Below are positions 10,926 to 24,900 of a stretch of 64,000 bases of DNA, one piece after another. Positions within the stretch are counted from its first letter, which is position 1. Every line of letters starts with the position of its first letter. The DNA comes from Inia geoffrensis. Lineage: Eukaryota > Chordata > Mammalia > Artiodactyla > Iniidae. The DNA lies in assembly GCA_036417435.1 (NCBI GenBank), contig CM070902.1, positions 179,309,945 to 179,373,944 on the forward strand, in the 5' to 3' direction. The position numbers were made by a program, and so were the translations under genes. The notes beneath the pieces were generated by a model. The model did not search any database. It was given only the letters and a program-made list of their open reading frames with translations, and was not told the origin of the DNA.

Positions 10926-12002
10926 GGAAATGGAAATAAATATGCTAGTGATGGCAAAAATCAAACCTCAACCAGGTACCATAAAAACTAAAGCTATCCT
11001 TCCGGAACACCCTCGCAGCACCACTGCCCAAGAGACAGACATGGGCACGTGCTGTGCTTTGACCTGGCGAGCTCCCTCCCGGGAGATGCCCCAGGGAATG
11101 AGGACGTGGACCCAAGATGGTCCTAGAAGGGATGCTGATAAAACGTTCTCCCCTGTGCCTACTTGGAGTTCTCACTCCGCACGGAAAACCAGAAACCCAC
11201 GAGTCTCATAGGAGGTGGGCTCAGCCCTGGTGGTTCGGGGACACAGGTTTCAGGAAGTGGCCGCAGGCTGGGTTTGCCGCTTGCAGGGAGGGGAGTTGGG
11301 GGACCATCTGGGGTGCCCAACTCTTCTGAACTACAAAATGAGCCGAAACTACAAAATGCACCTGGATTGTAAAAAGGAATTAAAACAGTCTACAATAACA
11401 CACACACACACAAATTTGACCACAAACTTAAGAATTAAACGCCACGTTTCTTTCTGTGCAAATGGCTTCCAAAGTTTGAAACGGCCATAATGTAATAAAC
11501 CGAAACATTGTGTACTATCTTCACAACTGTACGTTTTGATATGTATTTGATAAACATCTGCTGAATGAACGTCTCCGTGCAAATTCGCAGACATTATTTC
11601 GGAATCAGGTTCCCAATGTCAGAGCCCATCACAGAAGAAACAGGATGAAGGTGAAGTTAAACTCCGCGGCTGCCCGCATCTTTCCATCCGAGACAGGAGG
11701 AGAAGGCAGAAGGGGCTTGAGGCAGCAAGTGCGGTCACGCGGCAGCGCGTGCTGTCACCCCCGTGCGAAGCCGACCGTCGGCCTCTCTTCCAGCAGGCGG
11801 GAGGCGACTCCGGAGCACGGGCTCCCGCGCTGGCGCTCTGCCGAGCACAGCGCGAAGCCGCGGCGCGCGGCCGCCGGACGCCCACTTCCGGGCGGCGGGG
11901 AAGAAGGGGCGTAACCATCTCAGCCCCGCGCCCCGCCCGCGGCCCCCAGTCCCAGTACCCGCCGGCTGCGGGAGCCCGCGACCGGAAGAGGGAGCGCGCG
12001 CG

Positions 12003-12110
12003 ATGGAGCTGCGGCGCCTCTGGCTGCTCTGCTGCTGCTGCTGGTGCGGCTGCTGCCCCGGCGCCGCCCCGGCCCCGCCGAGCGGCCGCAACCCGCCCGC
12101 CGCCTTCCAG
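12003..12110 (+). CDS. CTSO: CTSO coding exon 1 (signal peptide)
   Basis: It encodes residues 1-36 and ends in phase 0 at TTCCAG|GTACCG. The product is a leucine-, cysteine- and proline-rich signal peptide with a CCCCWCGCC core encoded by repeated TGC codons. I chose the ATG at 12003 because the hydrophobic leader starts there and G is at +4. The frame stays open upstream to another ATG at 11763, but the family has no such extension. This is the least conserved part of the protein. Confidence 0.85.
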
Positions 12111-15100
12111 GTACCGCGCTCCCCGGGCGCCCTTCCCGCCTGTCTGTCCCGGAAGGGGGAGGGGGACCTGAGCGCACCCCCGGGTCCCCTGGGCTTCCTG
12201 TCCCGGGGATGCGGAGGGGACCTGAGCTCACCCCCGGGTCCCCTATGCTTCCTGTCCCGGGGATGCGGAGGGGACCTGAGCTCACCCCCGGGTCCCCTAT
12301 GCTTCCTGTCCCGGGGACTGGGGAGGAGGACCTGAGCTCACCCCCGGGTCCCCTGGGCTTCCTGTCCCGGGGACTGGGGAGGAGGACCTGAGCTCACCCC
12401 CGGGTCCCCTATGCCTCCTGTCCCGGGGACTGGGGAGGAGGACCTGAGCTCACCCCCGGGTTCCCCTGGGCTTCCTGTCCCGGGACAGAGGGGCCACCGG
12501 AGCGCCACCCCCGGGGTCGCCTGCGCACAGTCCGGTGACGCGCCTGCGTTCCAGAGCTGGCGTGACGCGCGCGAGCCGTGCTGACCCACAGAGGGGTGCT
12601 CCAAGAAAGATGTGCAGCTACGGGTGACCACTGGCTACGTCCAAGGTGGTCCTGATTGGAAGGCGCACCCCCTTTTGGAGCCCCCGGGCGTCCTCGCCGC
12701 CTTCCCAAACTGCATTTCAAGGATGGGAACCAGAAGTAGGCGGAGAAACCTGCCCATCTTCCGGGAGGGGGGGGCGCTGGCTACCTCCTTCTGAAGTCGG
12801 AACTTTATCCGCACAGAGCCAGCCTTCAGCAAGCTCAGGGAATCCTGCCGGTTTATGATTTTCCTGAACGCGGGCCCCTTGGACTAGCGCACACCCTGCA
12901 AGTTCCCCTGACTTGGTGGAGACCGATTTAGAGAAGGGGGAAGTGTTTCATTTCCTTTTCAGATTGTTTTGAAAAGGCTTGGTAATCTCAGATGCACGCC
13001 AGCGTTAAAACTCAGGAACACACCAGTTAGCTCAGTATAAATAAGGTTTTTCCTGAAACCAAGCAAGCTGCAAGAGGTAATGATTTAGAGTTGGCCTCAC
13101 TGTGTTCTATTCAATATATATCCGATACTGTGTAATATGTTTTAAATCATGAGAGGTCATTATCATTTTTTAAGTTATCAAAGAAAATTCTTTCTTAATC
13201 AAAAGCAAGTATGAAATCAGTAATCCGGCTGCTTAGTGGAATTGCATTTATTATTTTCCTGGTATTTTCTTGAGCTTCCCGTGGGATTCCGTAGCGGTGC
13301 TCTCTCCCACTTCTCCTTCTCGTCTCCCCGGACCTCCAGTGTTTAGGAAGTGCCAGCCTTGTCTCATTCTGCGCATTCTTGTTTTTTGCCCAAACCAAGA
13401 TGTGTATTTTTATCGCCAGTTTATTTCTCTAGCTTTCAAAACCAGAAGCAGTGGTATAATCGCCTAAGATCAAAGTTTTTGTCCTGTATTCCATTCCTGC
13501 CCTGAGCTTGGAGGCATACGGTGGTGAACCAACACCTTAGGGGGAAAATAATCAATCCCACCCATACCGCTAATGTATTCATTGACTGAAGAAATAAAAG
13601 CACTGCCATACTTCTCAAAAATAAAAAAAAATTGAGGATTGAAGTCACAAGGAGGCCAGAGTAATGAATTTGTATTTTAAACCTATGTTATTTATGTAAT
13701 TTATAAATATATATGTATTCACTCGTATTGTATAGTTACTCATACTAGAGGCCATACCCAGGAGATGATGTCTAGAAAATACAGCTCCTCTCGGGTTCTG
13801 CAAGGGTGCATGCCAGGAGATAGTTGTAAGCAGACACGGGCAGAGTGAGGAAGATTCTCAGTAAGTTTAAAAACCTTGAGCTGAGAAAGCCTGAAAGATA
13901 TTCAAAGCAATTGCTCCCAGTGGGAGTTTAGTTCTTGAGATGGGGGCCCGGAAGGGAGAGCAACAGGGGGCTTCTGTCCACACTTGCTGGAAACTGTGTT
14001 TGAACCTAGACAGCTATTTGGACCTGGGGCAGAGCTGGACGTGAGCATATAGAAAGGGCCTTGCTTGCTGTGTACCCACAAGCATTGGGAAGCACCCCTC
14101 TGGCCTGGCAAGATGGATTACAATGTGTTGTAACTGACACTCAGTATAACTGTGCAAAGCTTTATCTCTTAAAATTATGTCAGGGCTTCCCTGGTGGCAC
14201 AGTGGTTGAGAGTCCGCCTGCCGATGCAGGGGACACGGGTTCATGCCCCGGTCCGGGAAGATCCCACGTGCCGTGGAGCGGCTGGGCCCGTGAGCCATGG
14301 CTGCTGAGCCTGCGCGTCCGGAGCCTGTGCTCCGCAACGGGAGAGGCCACAGCAGTGAGGCCCGCGTACCGCAAAAAAATAAAAATTAAAAATAAAAATA
14401 AAATAAAGTTATGTCTCATTAGGAATTGGTTGAGATTCTCTGTTTACCCATCGGGGTAAATTATGTACAGATTCTAGAAAATTCCCTGGCTCCATAATCA
14501 ACTTAAAACGAAAAAAAAAGTTTAAAAATTAAAATAGAGTTATAAAGTGCTCTGTGTTGTGCTAGAGAGAATGGAGAGGTTTTTAGGGTGAAAAGTGGAC
14601 AAATGTTGAAGACCAGGAGCTGTAGTCTTTGGATCTTGATATCTTATTTAGGGAGAGCAAAGAGGTGTCCTCTTGTTGGCAAATGCATTGATGACTGACT
14701 AGTGGCTGCCCAAAACCCAGTGGAAAGGTGTTCAGGGAACTGCTGACGAAGTTAGAGAAAGTATCTGATTGATTAGTAATGGTTTTCACCGTCATGGGTT
14801 CATGGTGAAAGGTTTTGTCGTCCCTGCCTTTACGGGGTTTCCTAAGTTCCCTGGGAATATTCCTTGAGCGGAAGTCAGGTGGCACCTGTGATACTTGTAC
14901 ACAAACCAACACTTTGTTATTGTTGGGTGAAGACCAGGCTCCTCCTGGGATGATTATGGGATGCCTCACAGGATAAGTGACTGGGGAAGGGGGGGACAGC
15001 AGCCGCCCCTCTGCCCTTTCACTCCTTAGAAGCTTCTGGTGTTCAGGAAGCCCCTGCCGTTGGGTTCAGCCTGTTCTTTGTGCTACAGCCCAGGTGTGGA

Positions 15101-18100
15101 CTGACGTTTGCTGAGGCTCCCTGTCTGACCACAGAGCAGCTGGTCTTCTGACCCCTGTGGGAGACACAGACCCAATAAGGGAACCAGTAAAAGTTGTATG
15201 TTCTCACCTCAGAAGAGTATTTGTATGCCAGTGCACATGTGATTTTGCTTAAAATTTCAGAGCTTCACCTTAAAAATTGTTGCCTCGAAGATTACATGCT
15301 CTGTTTTTAAAAGTAAAATTACGTGTACTTTGAGGCATGTTTGTTTACGTATACATAGAAGGTCATTTTACAATGAATGATCCTAATGAATGAAGCACAG
15401 ATGTTTGCTGTGAACAGCCCCTGAAGATCTGGATTATTTCCTCCAAATAAACTTTATCCAGAATGCTTTAAACCGCAATTTCTACCTAACGGAAACATTA
15501 AGAGGTGAAACTGATGTAAGACACTGCGGTTCAGGTGGCAGTTTCTAATGGCTCTAGCTTCATGCACACACACACTCTGCCAAAATGAAAATATACCAGA
15601 AACTTGAAACCTTCGGTCGGAATTGATTCAGTCATTGGTTCATCTGTCCATCCGTTTATCCAGCACTTTAACATCTACCACGTATACCAAGATGGTCTAG
15701 GTTTTCTGACTAATTCAGCAGGGAATAAGACACAAATGGATTCTGTTCAGAGTTGGCCTCTGAAATAGGCACTTCATAGATTCTTTCCATCAGGTTGAGG
15801 AAGTTTCTTTCCATTCAATGCTGAGAGTTTCTATCATGAAAGGATCATGAATTGTGAAGTGCTTTTTCTGCATCTGTTGAAAATACCATATAGTTTTCCT
15901 TCCTCTTTCATTCCATTAATATGATGTATTATGTTCATTGATTTTCAGATGTTAAAACAACATAGTCTTTTTTTAATGGCCCTCACTTGGTTATGATGTA
16001 TTGTCTTTCTTATAAATTGTTGAATTTGATTTGCTAATATTTTCTTAGGGATTTTACATCTATAGTCACGAGGGCTATTGGTGTGTATTTCTCTTTCTTT
16101 GAGATGTTTTTGTCTGGTTTTGGGATCAAGGCTATACTGGCCTTATAAAATCAGTTGCAAAGAGTTCCCTTCGCCTTTGTTTTCTCAAAGAATGTGCGTA
16201 CAATTGGTATTGGTGTTGGTATTTCTTTTTTAATTGTATAGAATTCACCGATGAAGCCATCTCGGCCTGGAGTTTTCTTTGTGGAGTAATTTTCAGTTAG
16301 GAATTTAACGCCTTTACTTGATAAAAAGCTGTTCAAGTTTTCTGTTTGTCTTGTATCCAGATTTGGTAATGTGTGTCTTCCAAAGAGTTTGTCCGTTTCA
16401 CAGAGGTCATCAAACTTATTGGCCTCAAGTGGTCACAATACGATTCTTCTAGTGCCTGAAGCATCTGTAGTGGCCCTTGTTTCATTCCTGATATTGGTGA
16501 TTTGTGTGTCTTCTCTTTCTTTCTTTTCTCTATCCCAGGAGTCAGGACTGAGAGAGGAAGCCGGGGAGGGTCAGAAAGAGTGTCTGCAGCATCTCTGAGC
16601 TGAGAGAAGGGGAGAGGGCAGGGTACCCTAGACGCCCCGCAGGCCAGGGGAGGATAGGAGGCCATGGGGACACACAAATCCCGAACCAGTCTTCAGTGGA
16701 GGCCCTTCCCCAGTAGGCTGGCTGAGTGCTGTCATGGCCTGGGTGCAGCCTGTGAGCACCAGGGCCTCCCTCCCTGCAGTCCTGGCAATTCAGATTCAGG
16801 GGGTAAGCTCCCTGTGGATGGTCTGTGAGGCCCATCCTCCTGGCTGCAGCGGGCTTTCCTGTACATCCATAAAGGTCCTACCTTCTCAGGCCTTCCCTCA
16901 TCCCTCCAGCTCGCAACAGTAGCCAGTAGATGCTTACAGGACGAGGGAAGCCGCTGAACACCTCAGGAGTTTGCAGTCGCTGGCTTGGATTTGTCCCACA
17001 GCCTCTACTCACACTTGCTTTGCATTTCAGTTCTGTTGATAGATTTTTACATCTCCTTTCCAAATTATATTTAAAGGCTTGCTTCATCAAGATTATCTTT
17101 AAATGTCTACAACTCAATAACTGTTGATAATTTCACTGATTAACAATCCTTCCAGGCGTGCTCAGTAAGGAAAAAATAAGATTATGATAAGTCCCAGGAA
17201 TAATTTGCTTGAAAATAAACAGCTTATGCCATTTGCAGCAACATGGATGGGCCTAGAGATTATCATACTAGGCGAAATAAGTCAGAGAGAGAAAGACAAA
17301 TACCGTGTGATATCGCTTGTATGTGGTATCTAAAAAAATGATGCAAATGAACTTACTTACAGAACAGAAATAGACCCACAGACATAGAAAGCAAACTTAT
17401 GGTTACCAAAGGGGAAAGGGGCGCAAGGGATAAATTAGGAGTTTGGGATAAACATATACACACTACTGTGTATAAAATAGATAACCAACAAGGACCTACT
17501 GTACAGCACAGAGAACTATACTCAATATCTTTTAATAACTATAATGGGAAAGAATCTGAAAATGAATACATATGTTAAAAAAAAAAAGCAGCTTAGCACT
17601 ATCAAGGGCATGATGTATATAAAATGTAATTATGCATATATTCAACAACAAATATTAATTAAGCATCTGTTGTGTGCCAGGTGTGTGCTCAGTGAGGGGA
17701 ACACAGTAGTGAATAAGACAGACCAGCCTGGCCCTCGTTTTGCTTATAGGTTTATGGGACAGACATGCAATAAACACGTAAGTGCACAAGCAAGTGCAGA
17801 ATAGCTAGAGCTGGAAACTTACCAAATGGTGGTCTCCTGAAGTTTTATTTATCCCACACAGCTGGTTAGAAGTAGGAAATTGAGGCATGTTCATACAAAA
17901 GACAAGCCTAAGATTATTATCACAAAACTCAAAGCTGAGGAATCTGTAAACAATGGTCCGACTTTCCCTTTGGAAAGACAAGCCAGGCGATCTTCCTGGG
18001 ACAGTTCCAGGATTGCATCTCTTTCCCAAAGCCTTTTTACCCAAAATGAAACAGAGACCTCTGTAAAGCTCAAGGAGAATCAGATTTATTGATTCATTAG

Positions 18101-21100
18101 TACTTACTCCTTTCCTCGTGCATCATTAGTTGTGCTGGGAAATACGGAGGTAAAGAAGATAGTCTTCCCAGATTCATAGTTGTTGGATCACATGAATGCT
18201 CTTTGGCGACACTTCCCACTAGTGTCTAGTGTTTATTCGCAATTGATTTTATTTTTTCCACTATGTTAAATAACCATCTATTTAGTGCTTTCAACGTGCT
18301 TAGTAAAGAGGAATTATAAATGGCTATCCATTTATAATTCCTGGGACATTCCTTTCCCAGCTTCAAAAATTAACCCAGATAATATTTTTAATACAAAACA
18401 CTTATAAAACTAATCTGATTATCTTAGATGACCTTCCGTCGTGGTCTGCAGGAAATAAACCAAGCTTTAACTTTTGCATCTGACAGCTATCTCCAAGGAA
18501 GTTATAGGCAGATTGCTCTGGAAAGTTAACGTGGGTGATATAAATGAGTGTGCTTTTTTTTTTACTTTTAGGAAAGTCTTAATAGACATCGATACTTGAA
18601 TTCTTTATTTCCTGGTGAAAACTCCACTGCCGTCTATGGAATAAATCAGTTTTCTTATTTGTTCCCTGAAGAGTTTAAAGGTATGGTGCGATGGGGCTAT
18701 TAGTTGATTAGTTTCCTGACTTTAATTTCTTTCCTTAACCTTTGAGAATTGTTCAGTTGTGAAGCTAGTAAATTGAGTAATACTTAATATTTATTAAATG
18801 CTTAATAAGCGTCAAGCATGTACCTGGTGCTGACAGTTAGAAAAATAAACCCATGGTCACTCTCTTCTAATTATTGCTTAAGAACTAAATACCGTAAATA
18901 TAGACATTTCCACTTGGCTCTGAGGGCTAATACCTCATCTCTCCTCCAGTTTTCTGTGCTGTTTCTATTCAAGACACCCATGGTTCCACGGGTTGTGATC
19001 AAACAAATGATGTCAGTTATACTCATCTTTTCCTGACTTGCTTCTGTCAAACACGTCATTTTATGTGACAGCCCCGGCCCTATTGGAGGGATCCTCATCT
19101 TTGTAGCTTTCGGCTAATCCATTTCATGTATGGAAAAGCAGACTGTATCAGAAACGCCACTGTTTCTGTTGAAACGTCCCTCCAGAAGGAATCCCTATAA
19201 TATAACGTTGGTTGCCTTTTCTTTTCACGTGTATCCTCAGCTGTTTATTTACGAAGCAGACCTTCCAGTTTTCCCCGGTTTCTGGCACACGCGCACACAT
19301 CCATCTCCAGCCTGCCTTTGCCGTTAAGATTTGACTGGAGGGACAAACACGTCGTCACCCCAGTGAGGAACCAGCAGACAGTACGTTTGTTTTCTTTTCC
19401 TTTTGATCAGTGTCTGGGTCACTCTTGAGGTCAAGTTCGATCAAACCTGTAAAGGAGCCATCCCTGCTGTAGGTGAAAGGACACCCCGATCATCAAAACA
19501 TGGCAAGGCCAGGAGAACCCCTGGTGGGGGAGACGGATGTCAGGCCGGGCTCTCACTCTGGAGGTGAGCTCTGTGGGCGCCCCTCCCTGGCTGCCTAGCC
19601 CCCTTATCACGGTCCCCAGGCCTCTGCAGAACAGCAGGTGGAAGGCTGGAGGAGGTGAACTTGACCACTGACGCTTGACCCGTTCAAAAGGGAAACGACG
19701 TGACATCAGGCACTGGCCCCCCGTGCGCCCTGGCCTCTTGGGTTCATCCCCTGAACTCCCTCAGAAACCCTACCTCCATCCCCCACCCCTATAGGGTCGC
19801 ACACTTTGTACCTGTGATCCTTAAAAGTGCAGTCAGTTCTGCTGGAATGCGACATAGACGTTCTTAGAAATCACCAACTCTGCATAATCAGGCAGTGAAA
19901 ATGAGAGGGAGTATAGAAGAAATGAGGTTAGGACTCAGCGCTAAAAACTTTGTGACACACTAAAGAAGAACAGGGAAGTAGTAAAAGTGGCAGTGCGGTT
20001 TTACGTGTGTCAAATGATAAAGAAGTGTGTAAGTCCTGCAGTAAATGCAACCATTTACCACCCTGCGATATCACTTATATGTGGAATCTAAAATATGGCA
20101 CAAATGAGCTTATCTATGAAACAGAAACAGACCCACAGACACAGAGAACAGACTTGTGGTTGCCAAGGGGGAGGGGGTGGGGGAGGGATGGAGTGGGAGT
20201 TTGGGGTCAGCAGATGCAGACTAGTACATATGTAGAATGGATAAACAACAAGGCCCTACTGTACAGCACAGGGAACTACATTCAATGTCCTGTGATAAAC
20301 CATCACGGAAAAGAAGATGAAAAAGTATACGTATGTATAACTGAGTCATTTGCTGCACAGCAGAAATGAACACATCATTGTAAATCAACTGTACTCAATA
20401 AAAACAAATTTAAAAAATGCAGCCATCTACCTTGCAGAAGTCCTGAGTGTGCCTGTGAAGATCACCTGGAGTCAGAGGGAAAGCGGGACCCCAGATGTGG
20501 GCAGGCACGCTCATTCACGAGGCGAGCCATCTCTCCGGCAGACGTTGGAGGGCAGATGCGCTTGCCCCGCACCCCCGCTGGGCACGAGCATGTCCACTGA
20601 CCTGGGAAAGTTGGTCCCTAACCCCAGGGATGCGGCCCCAGTTTGTCTGCAGTAGAAACCTCAATGGGTCACTCAGTGTCCTCTCCCAAGACCAACGCTT
20701 TGGACCCAACAGTTCCCCGATCACCATCTAGTTGGGATGATCCTTCTTGCTTTCTCAGATTCTGTATTTATTGTTGTGGGTTAAATTTGACCGCCAAATC
20801 ATCTGCTTTATTTTTGGATTCGTAATGAAGGGTGAGGTAGTCTGAAACCCAGTCCATCCAGGGTGTGCTTACGTTGTATTCAAGGCGAACTTTTAATTAG
20901 GAATCTTCTTACTAAGGGAAAGATGTTTGGGAGCAGGGACTGCCCCCCTGGGGCAGTGGTAGGTGGGTAACCTGAGGTGACCTGCATTTACAGTTCTCAA
21001 GGGGTGGGCACCCTGCTGGAATGTCCCCTAGTGAATGCGGTACCCTGCCCCAGGCACTGAAGCTAGGGAGGGTGGGAGGGAGGGAGACGTAAGAGGGAAG

Positions 21101-21864
21101 AGATACGGGAACATATGTATATGTATAACTGATTCACTTTGTTATCAAGCAGAAACTAACACACCATTGTAAAGCAATTATACTCCAATAGAGGTGTTAA
21201 AAAAAAAGAATAGAGGTGTAAATAAGGCCACTTTGAGGCCATTAGATGGCTCAGAGCTTCCCTCCACGAACACCACCAGCTGTGCGTCCTTTCTTCGCCT
21301 GCAGTACCTGGTCCCGGGATTACGACAGTTCCGCCCAGTTTCAAGTCCCACTCTCTGGCTTTGCTGCGGTTCTTCCGTCTTGTATGAAGTTCTTGATCCT
21401 TTCCTTCCACCTCCTCCCTTCCTTGTAGGAACAGCCCTTTAATTCTTTTGCTCTAGTTTGTCCAGTGAGGGCAAGTTAAGAGACCCAGACTCGGGAAGAT
21501 CGTCAGCCAGTATCTCAATGAGGAACAAGCCGTAGAGGTCTCCATCATGGGGGCGCTTCCTGTATTCATAACTGTGATGGGCTGAAGAGTCATTCACCCA
21601 GTTCCTGAGTCCGTCCGTGAAGGGGACCAGCGTAGGCACGTGCATCCTCACCCCTGCTCACCTCATGCCTGCCTTCTAGCCGGAGGGGGGGAGATGGATG
21701 GCTGAGCAGAGGGACGGAAGAACGGGCTGCGCGTTGGTACACACCTTAGAGGCAAGCCACCTGTTCAGTGAACTGGCTCATTTTTTTTTCTTTTTTTTAA
21801 TGTATTTTACTAAAGTATAGTTGATTTACAATGTTGTGTTAATTTCTGCTGTACAGGAAAGTGA

Positions 21865-21931
<67 letters not shown>

Positions 21932-24900
21932 TTTTTCCTATTCTTTTCCATGATGGTTTATCACAGGATGTTGAATAGAGTTCCCTGTGCTGTACAGGAG
22001 GGCCTTGTTCATCCATCCTATACATACTAGTCTGCATCTGCTAATCCCAAACTCCCAATCCTTCCCTCCCCCATCCCCTCCCCCTCGGCAACCACGTGTC
22101 TGCTCTCTCTGTCTGTGCAGACTCGTTTTTGAAAAAGACCATCAGTTCAAGTGTTTTCCTGTCTCTAAAATTCACTTATTTTGCATCGTCTAACCTGCAG
22201 TAGTGCTACTACCAATTTACCTTTAATGAGTAACTGGATTTTGATGCTCACAAGAGAATTTTGGGTTTCGTTTCCTTTTTTCGACTAGAAAGTCGACGGG
22301 ATCGGCGTTTATATTCTGTGGGCCTCCAGACTGTGCTCACCTGATTTGATCATCTGAGATGTTAGAGATGTTGGCAGACTTGATTTGCACGTTATTTGAT
22401 AGTAAGTACTGTCCCTGTTTCCGTCCCTGGCAGTGCGGCGGATGCTGGGCCTTCACCGTGGTAGGAGCAGTGGAGTCCGCGTGCGCCATAAAAGGGCAGC
22501 CTCTGGAGGCACTGAGTGTCCAGCAGGTCATAGACTGTTCATACAGCAACTACGGCTGCAACGGAGGGTCCCCGCTCAACGCTTTGAACTGGCTCAGTAA
22601 GGTGACTAGGTCCACAGCCTTTAAGCTGCTTGTTTAACGTGCGTTCAGAATTCACAGACAGTCTACTCTTATCTACTAAATAATGTTTTCAAGGTCGGAA
22701 ACGTAGCTAACCAGAGCTTGAATTAATCAGAAGGCTTCCCAGTGTGACCATATCCGGAAATAGAGTCTTTAGGAGGTTCTGGAGGTTAAATGAGGCCATA
22801 AGGTTGTACCCTGACCCGATCGAACTGTGACCTTATCTGAAGCAGACAGGAGCTCTGTCTGCCCTGTGAGGACACGGTGAGAAGGTGGCCATCTGCAGCG
22901 CAAGGAGAGAGCTCTCCCCAGACTCTAACCCCGCCAGCACCTTGACCTTGGACTTCCAGTGTCCAGAACCATGTGAAAATCAATTTCAGTTTTTTAAGCC
23001 AAAAAAAAAAAAGATTGCTTCTGGGCAGCTCAGCCATCAATAGAGAAACCAAAGTGTGAAAAATCTTACCTGCAATCGGTGTTCAGAAAAATATTTATGT
23101 TTACTTCCTCACATTACTTAACAGATGCTTTTTTTTTTTTGTAGATGTGTGTCACATGACTCACAAAGCTGAGAGCGTATTCATTTCCGTAGAATTTCTG
23201 AGTGTTCAGGTTTACAGGGGATTAGCGGTCAGCTGATTGGGTGCTCTCTGTAGGCGCAGGGCTGAGCCTACGTTGCGCGTCAGTAGCTGGCATGGGTCTG
23301 TGCCCTGTCTCTCCCCCTCCAGAGGCTTCCCCAGCACTAAACACCCTCTGACGCTGTCCTAGGTCCAGCAGCAGTGGCGTGAAGCCAGCGATGAGGTGTT
23401 GTGAAAGCTTGTCACGACAGCGCTCCCCAAGCTCCAGGGCCCCCCTCTTACTCATTTGCTGTGTTTTGAGTCACCGCACACAGGACGCTGATGCTCTGTA
23501 CATGTTATGGGCAGCAGTGGGTAGAGCGTGTGCCCATGCTCGCATAAGCCCTGCTCTCCGAAGGGGCGGGTTCGGTCCCGACAACCGTACGGTGTGTGGC
23601 ATTTGCCAGCTGAATGGCAGCGAGAGAAGTGGATGGAAGGATGCTTGTGAGCACACCGCAGGACCACTGCCCTGCCTGAGCCTCAAAGGCTTGGCAACCC
23701 AGAGCCAGGGCCCTGGAAGGAGAGCGGTGTACACGCCCGTACCCTCAGGGGAAGGAGAGCCAGACTTTATCATCACATCACCGGAGGTCCCGGGAAAGGG
23801 AATACGGGAAATACAGGAGCCAAAGACAAAGAAAGACATTGCGTTTAAGTGCCTAGGATGTCCTTATAAAACACCTGAAGCGTTCATTTTTTTCATAACT
23901 CAAAGAATACCCACACGATGAAAGTGTGGCCCAGGCTAATCTTATTTTGACACATGGTAATAAGTTCTGTTTGATTTCTACCACAACCATGTGACAGAGA
24001 TAATTTTGGGTAAATAATTTTGGGTGCGCACTTTCCTTTAGATACAAGTGAAGCTGGTGAGAGACTCGGAATACCCGTTTAAAGCCCAGACTGGTCTGTG
24101 CCGCTACTTTTCTGACTCACATTCTGGATTTTCGATCAAAGGTTATTCTGCCTATGACTTCCGGTAAGTGTCTCCCTCTGTTGTGGTTCCCTCTATATCT
24201 CTTATTATCTGTTGATTATTTGGAATTAATAAGTTGACTGACAGCATCACTGCCTACTCTTAATTGTTTTACAGTGGACTTTTTACTGAAAATTGGTAAT
24301 CAACGTGGAGGTCTATGTACGTTGTTTCTTAAATATGATCTACTTTCTCCCACGTCATTACAAATAGAAACAGCACGCTTAAATTAACACACTTAAATCC
24401 AGTTTAAAGTATAATTGACACTCACCCCCTCTTACCAAGTTTAAGTACCACACTTAACCTTTAGTGTATTTCAGTCTTACTCATGAATCAGTAAATGATC
24501 GCTCGGTGTAGACTCCAGCTAATGTCAAGCAGTCTACTTACCAAGAAGCACTTTTGAACGCACTCCATGTTCCTTGCATTTCTCAAGCGATCAGCTGTAA
24601 GAAAAACATGAAGTGAAGTTTTCGTGTTAGAGGCAAGTAGGCAGAGCATGTGAAGAGCAGGTGACGTAGCACATCCTGTAGGCGCGATGGGGAGGCCGGA
24701 GAAGAGGACCTGTGTTGGGACTGGAAGGGTCCAGTGACTCTGGACAGATTCAGGAGAAAATAATCATTTAAAAATTCTTTAAAAACACATGAGAAGCTCA
24801 GAGCCGGCTGGAGAACCATTATGACCATTTGATTTAGTGCAACATAGGCGCTCAGGGATGAGAAGGAGAGCCAATGCAGCGCCTGGCTTCATTTTTTAAA

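Larger units (their letters stand above)
11640..12600 (+). promoter_or_regulatory. CTSO: CpG-island promoter of CTSO
   Basis: This block is dense in CpG and G+C, unlike the AT-rich flanks, and covers the CTSO start codon. It has a GC box (CCCCGCCCGC, 11931-11940) and an ETS-like ACTTCCGG (11884-11891), with no clear TATA box, as expected for a housekeeping lysosomal gene. The exact transcription start is not visible. The 3' part of the island is the intron-1 minisatellite. Confidence 0.7.

Noticed and set aside
12157..12490. CRISPR-like array
   Set aside because: Units are directly abutting without unique spacers, in a mammalian CpG island: a minisatellite.
11735..12631. Several overlapping open frames on both strands near the CTSO start
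   Set aside because: They are compositional shadows of the CpG island and minisatellite; only the CTSO exon 1 frame continues across a splice site to a known protein.
23379..23921. 180-codon open frame in CTSO intron 4
   Set aside because: It is intronic between well-supported exons 4 and 5, with no family resemblance.
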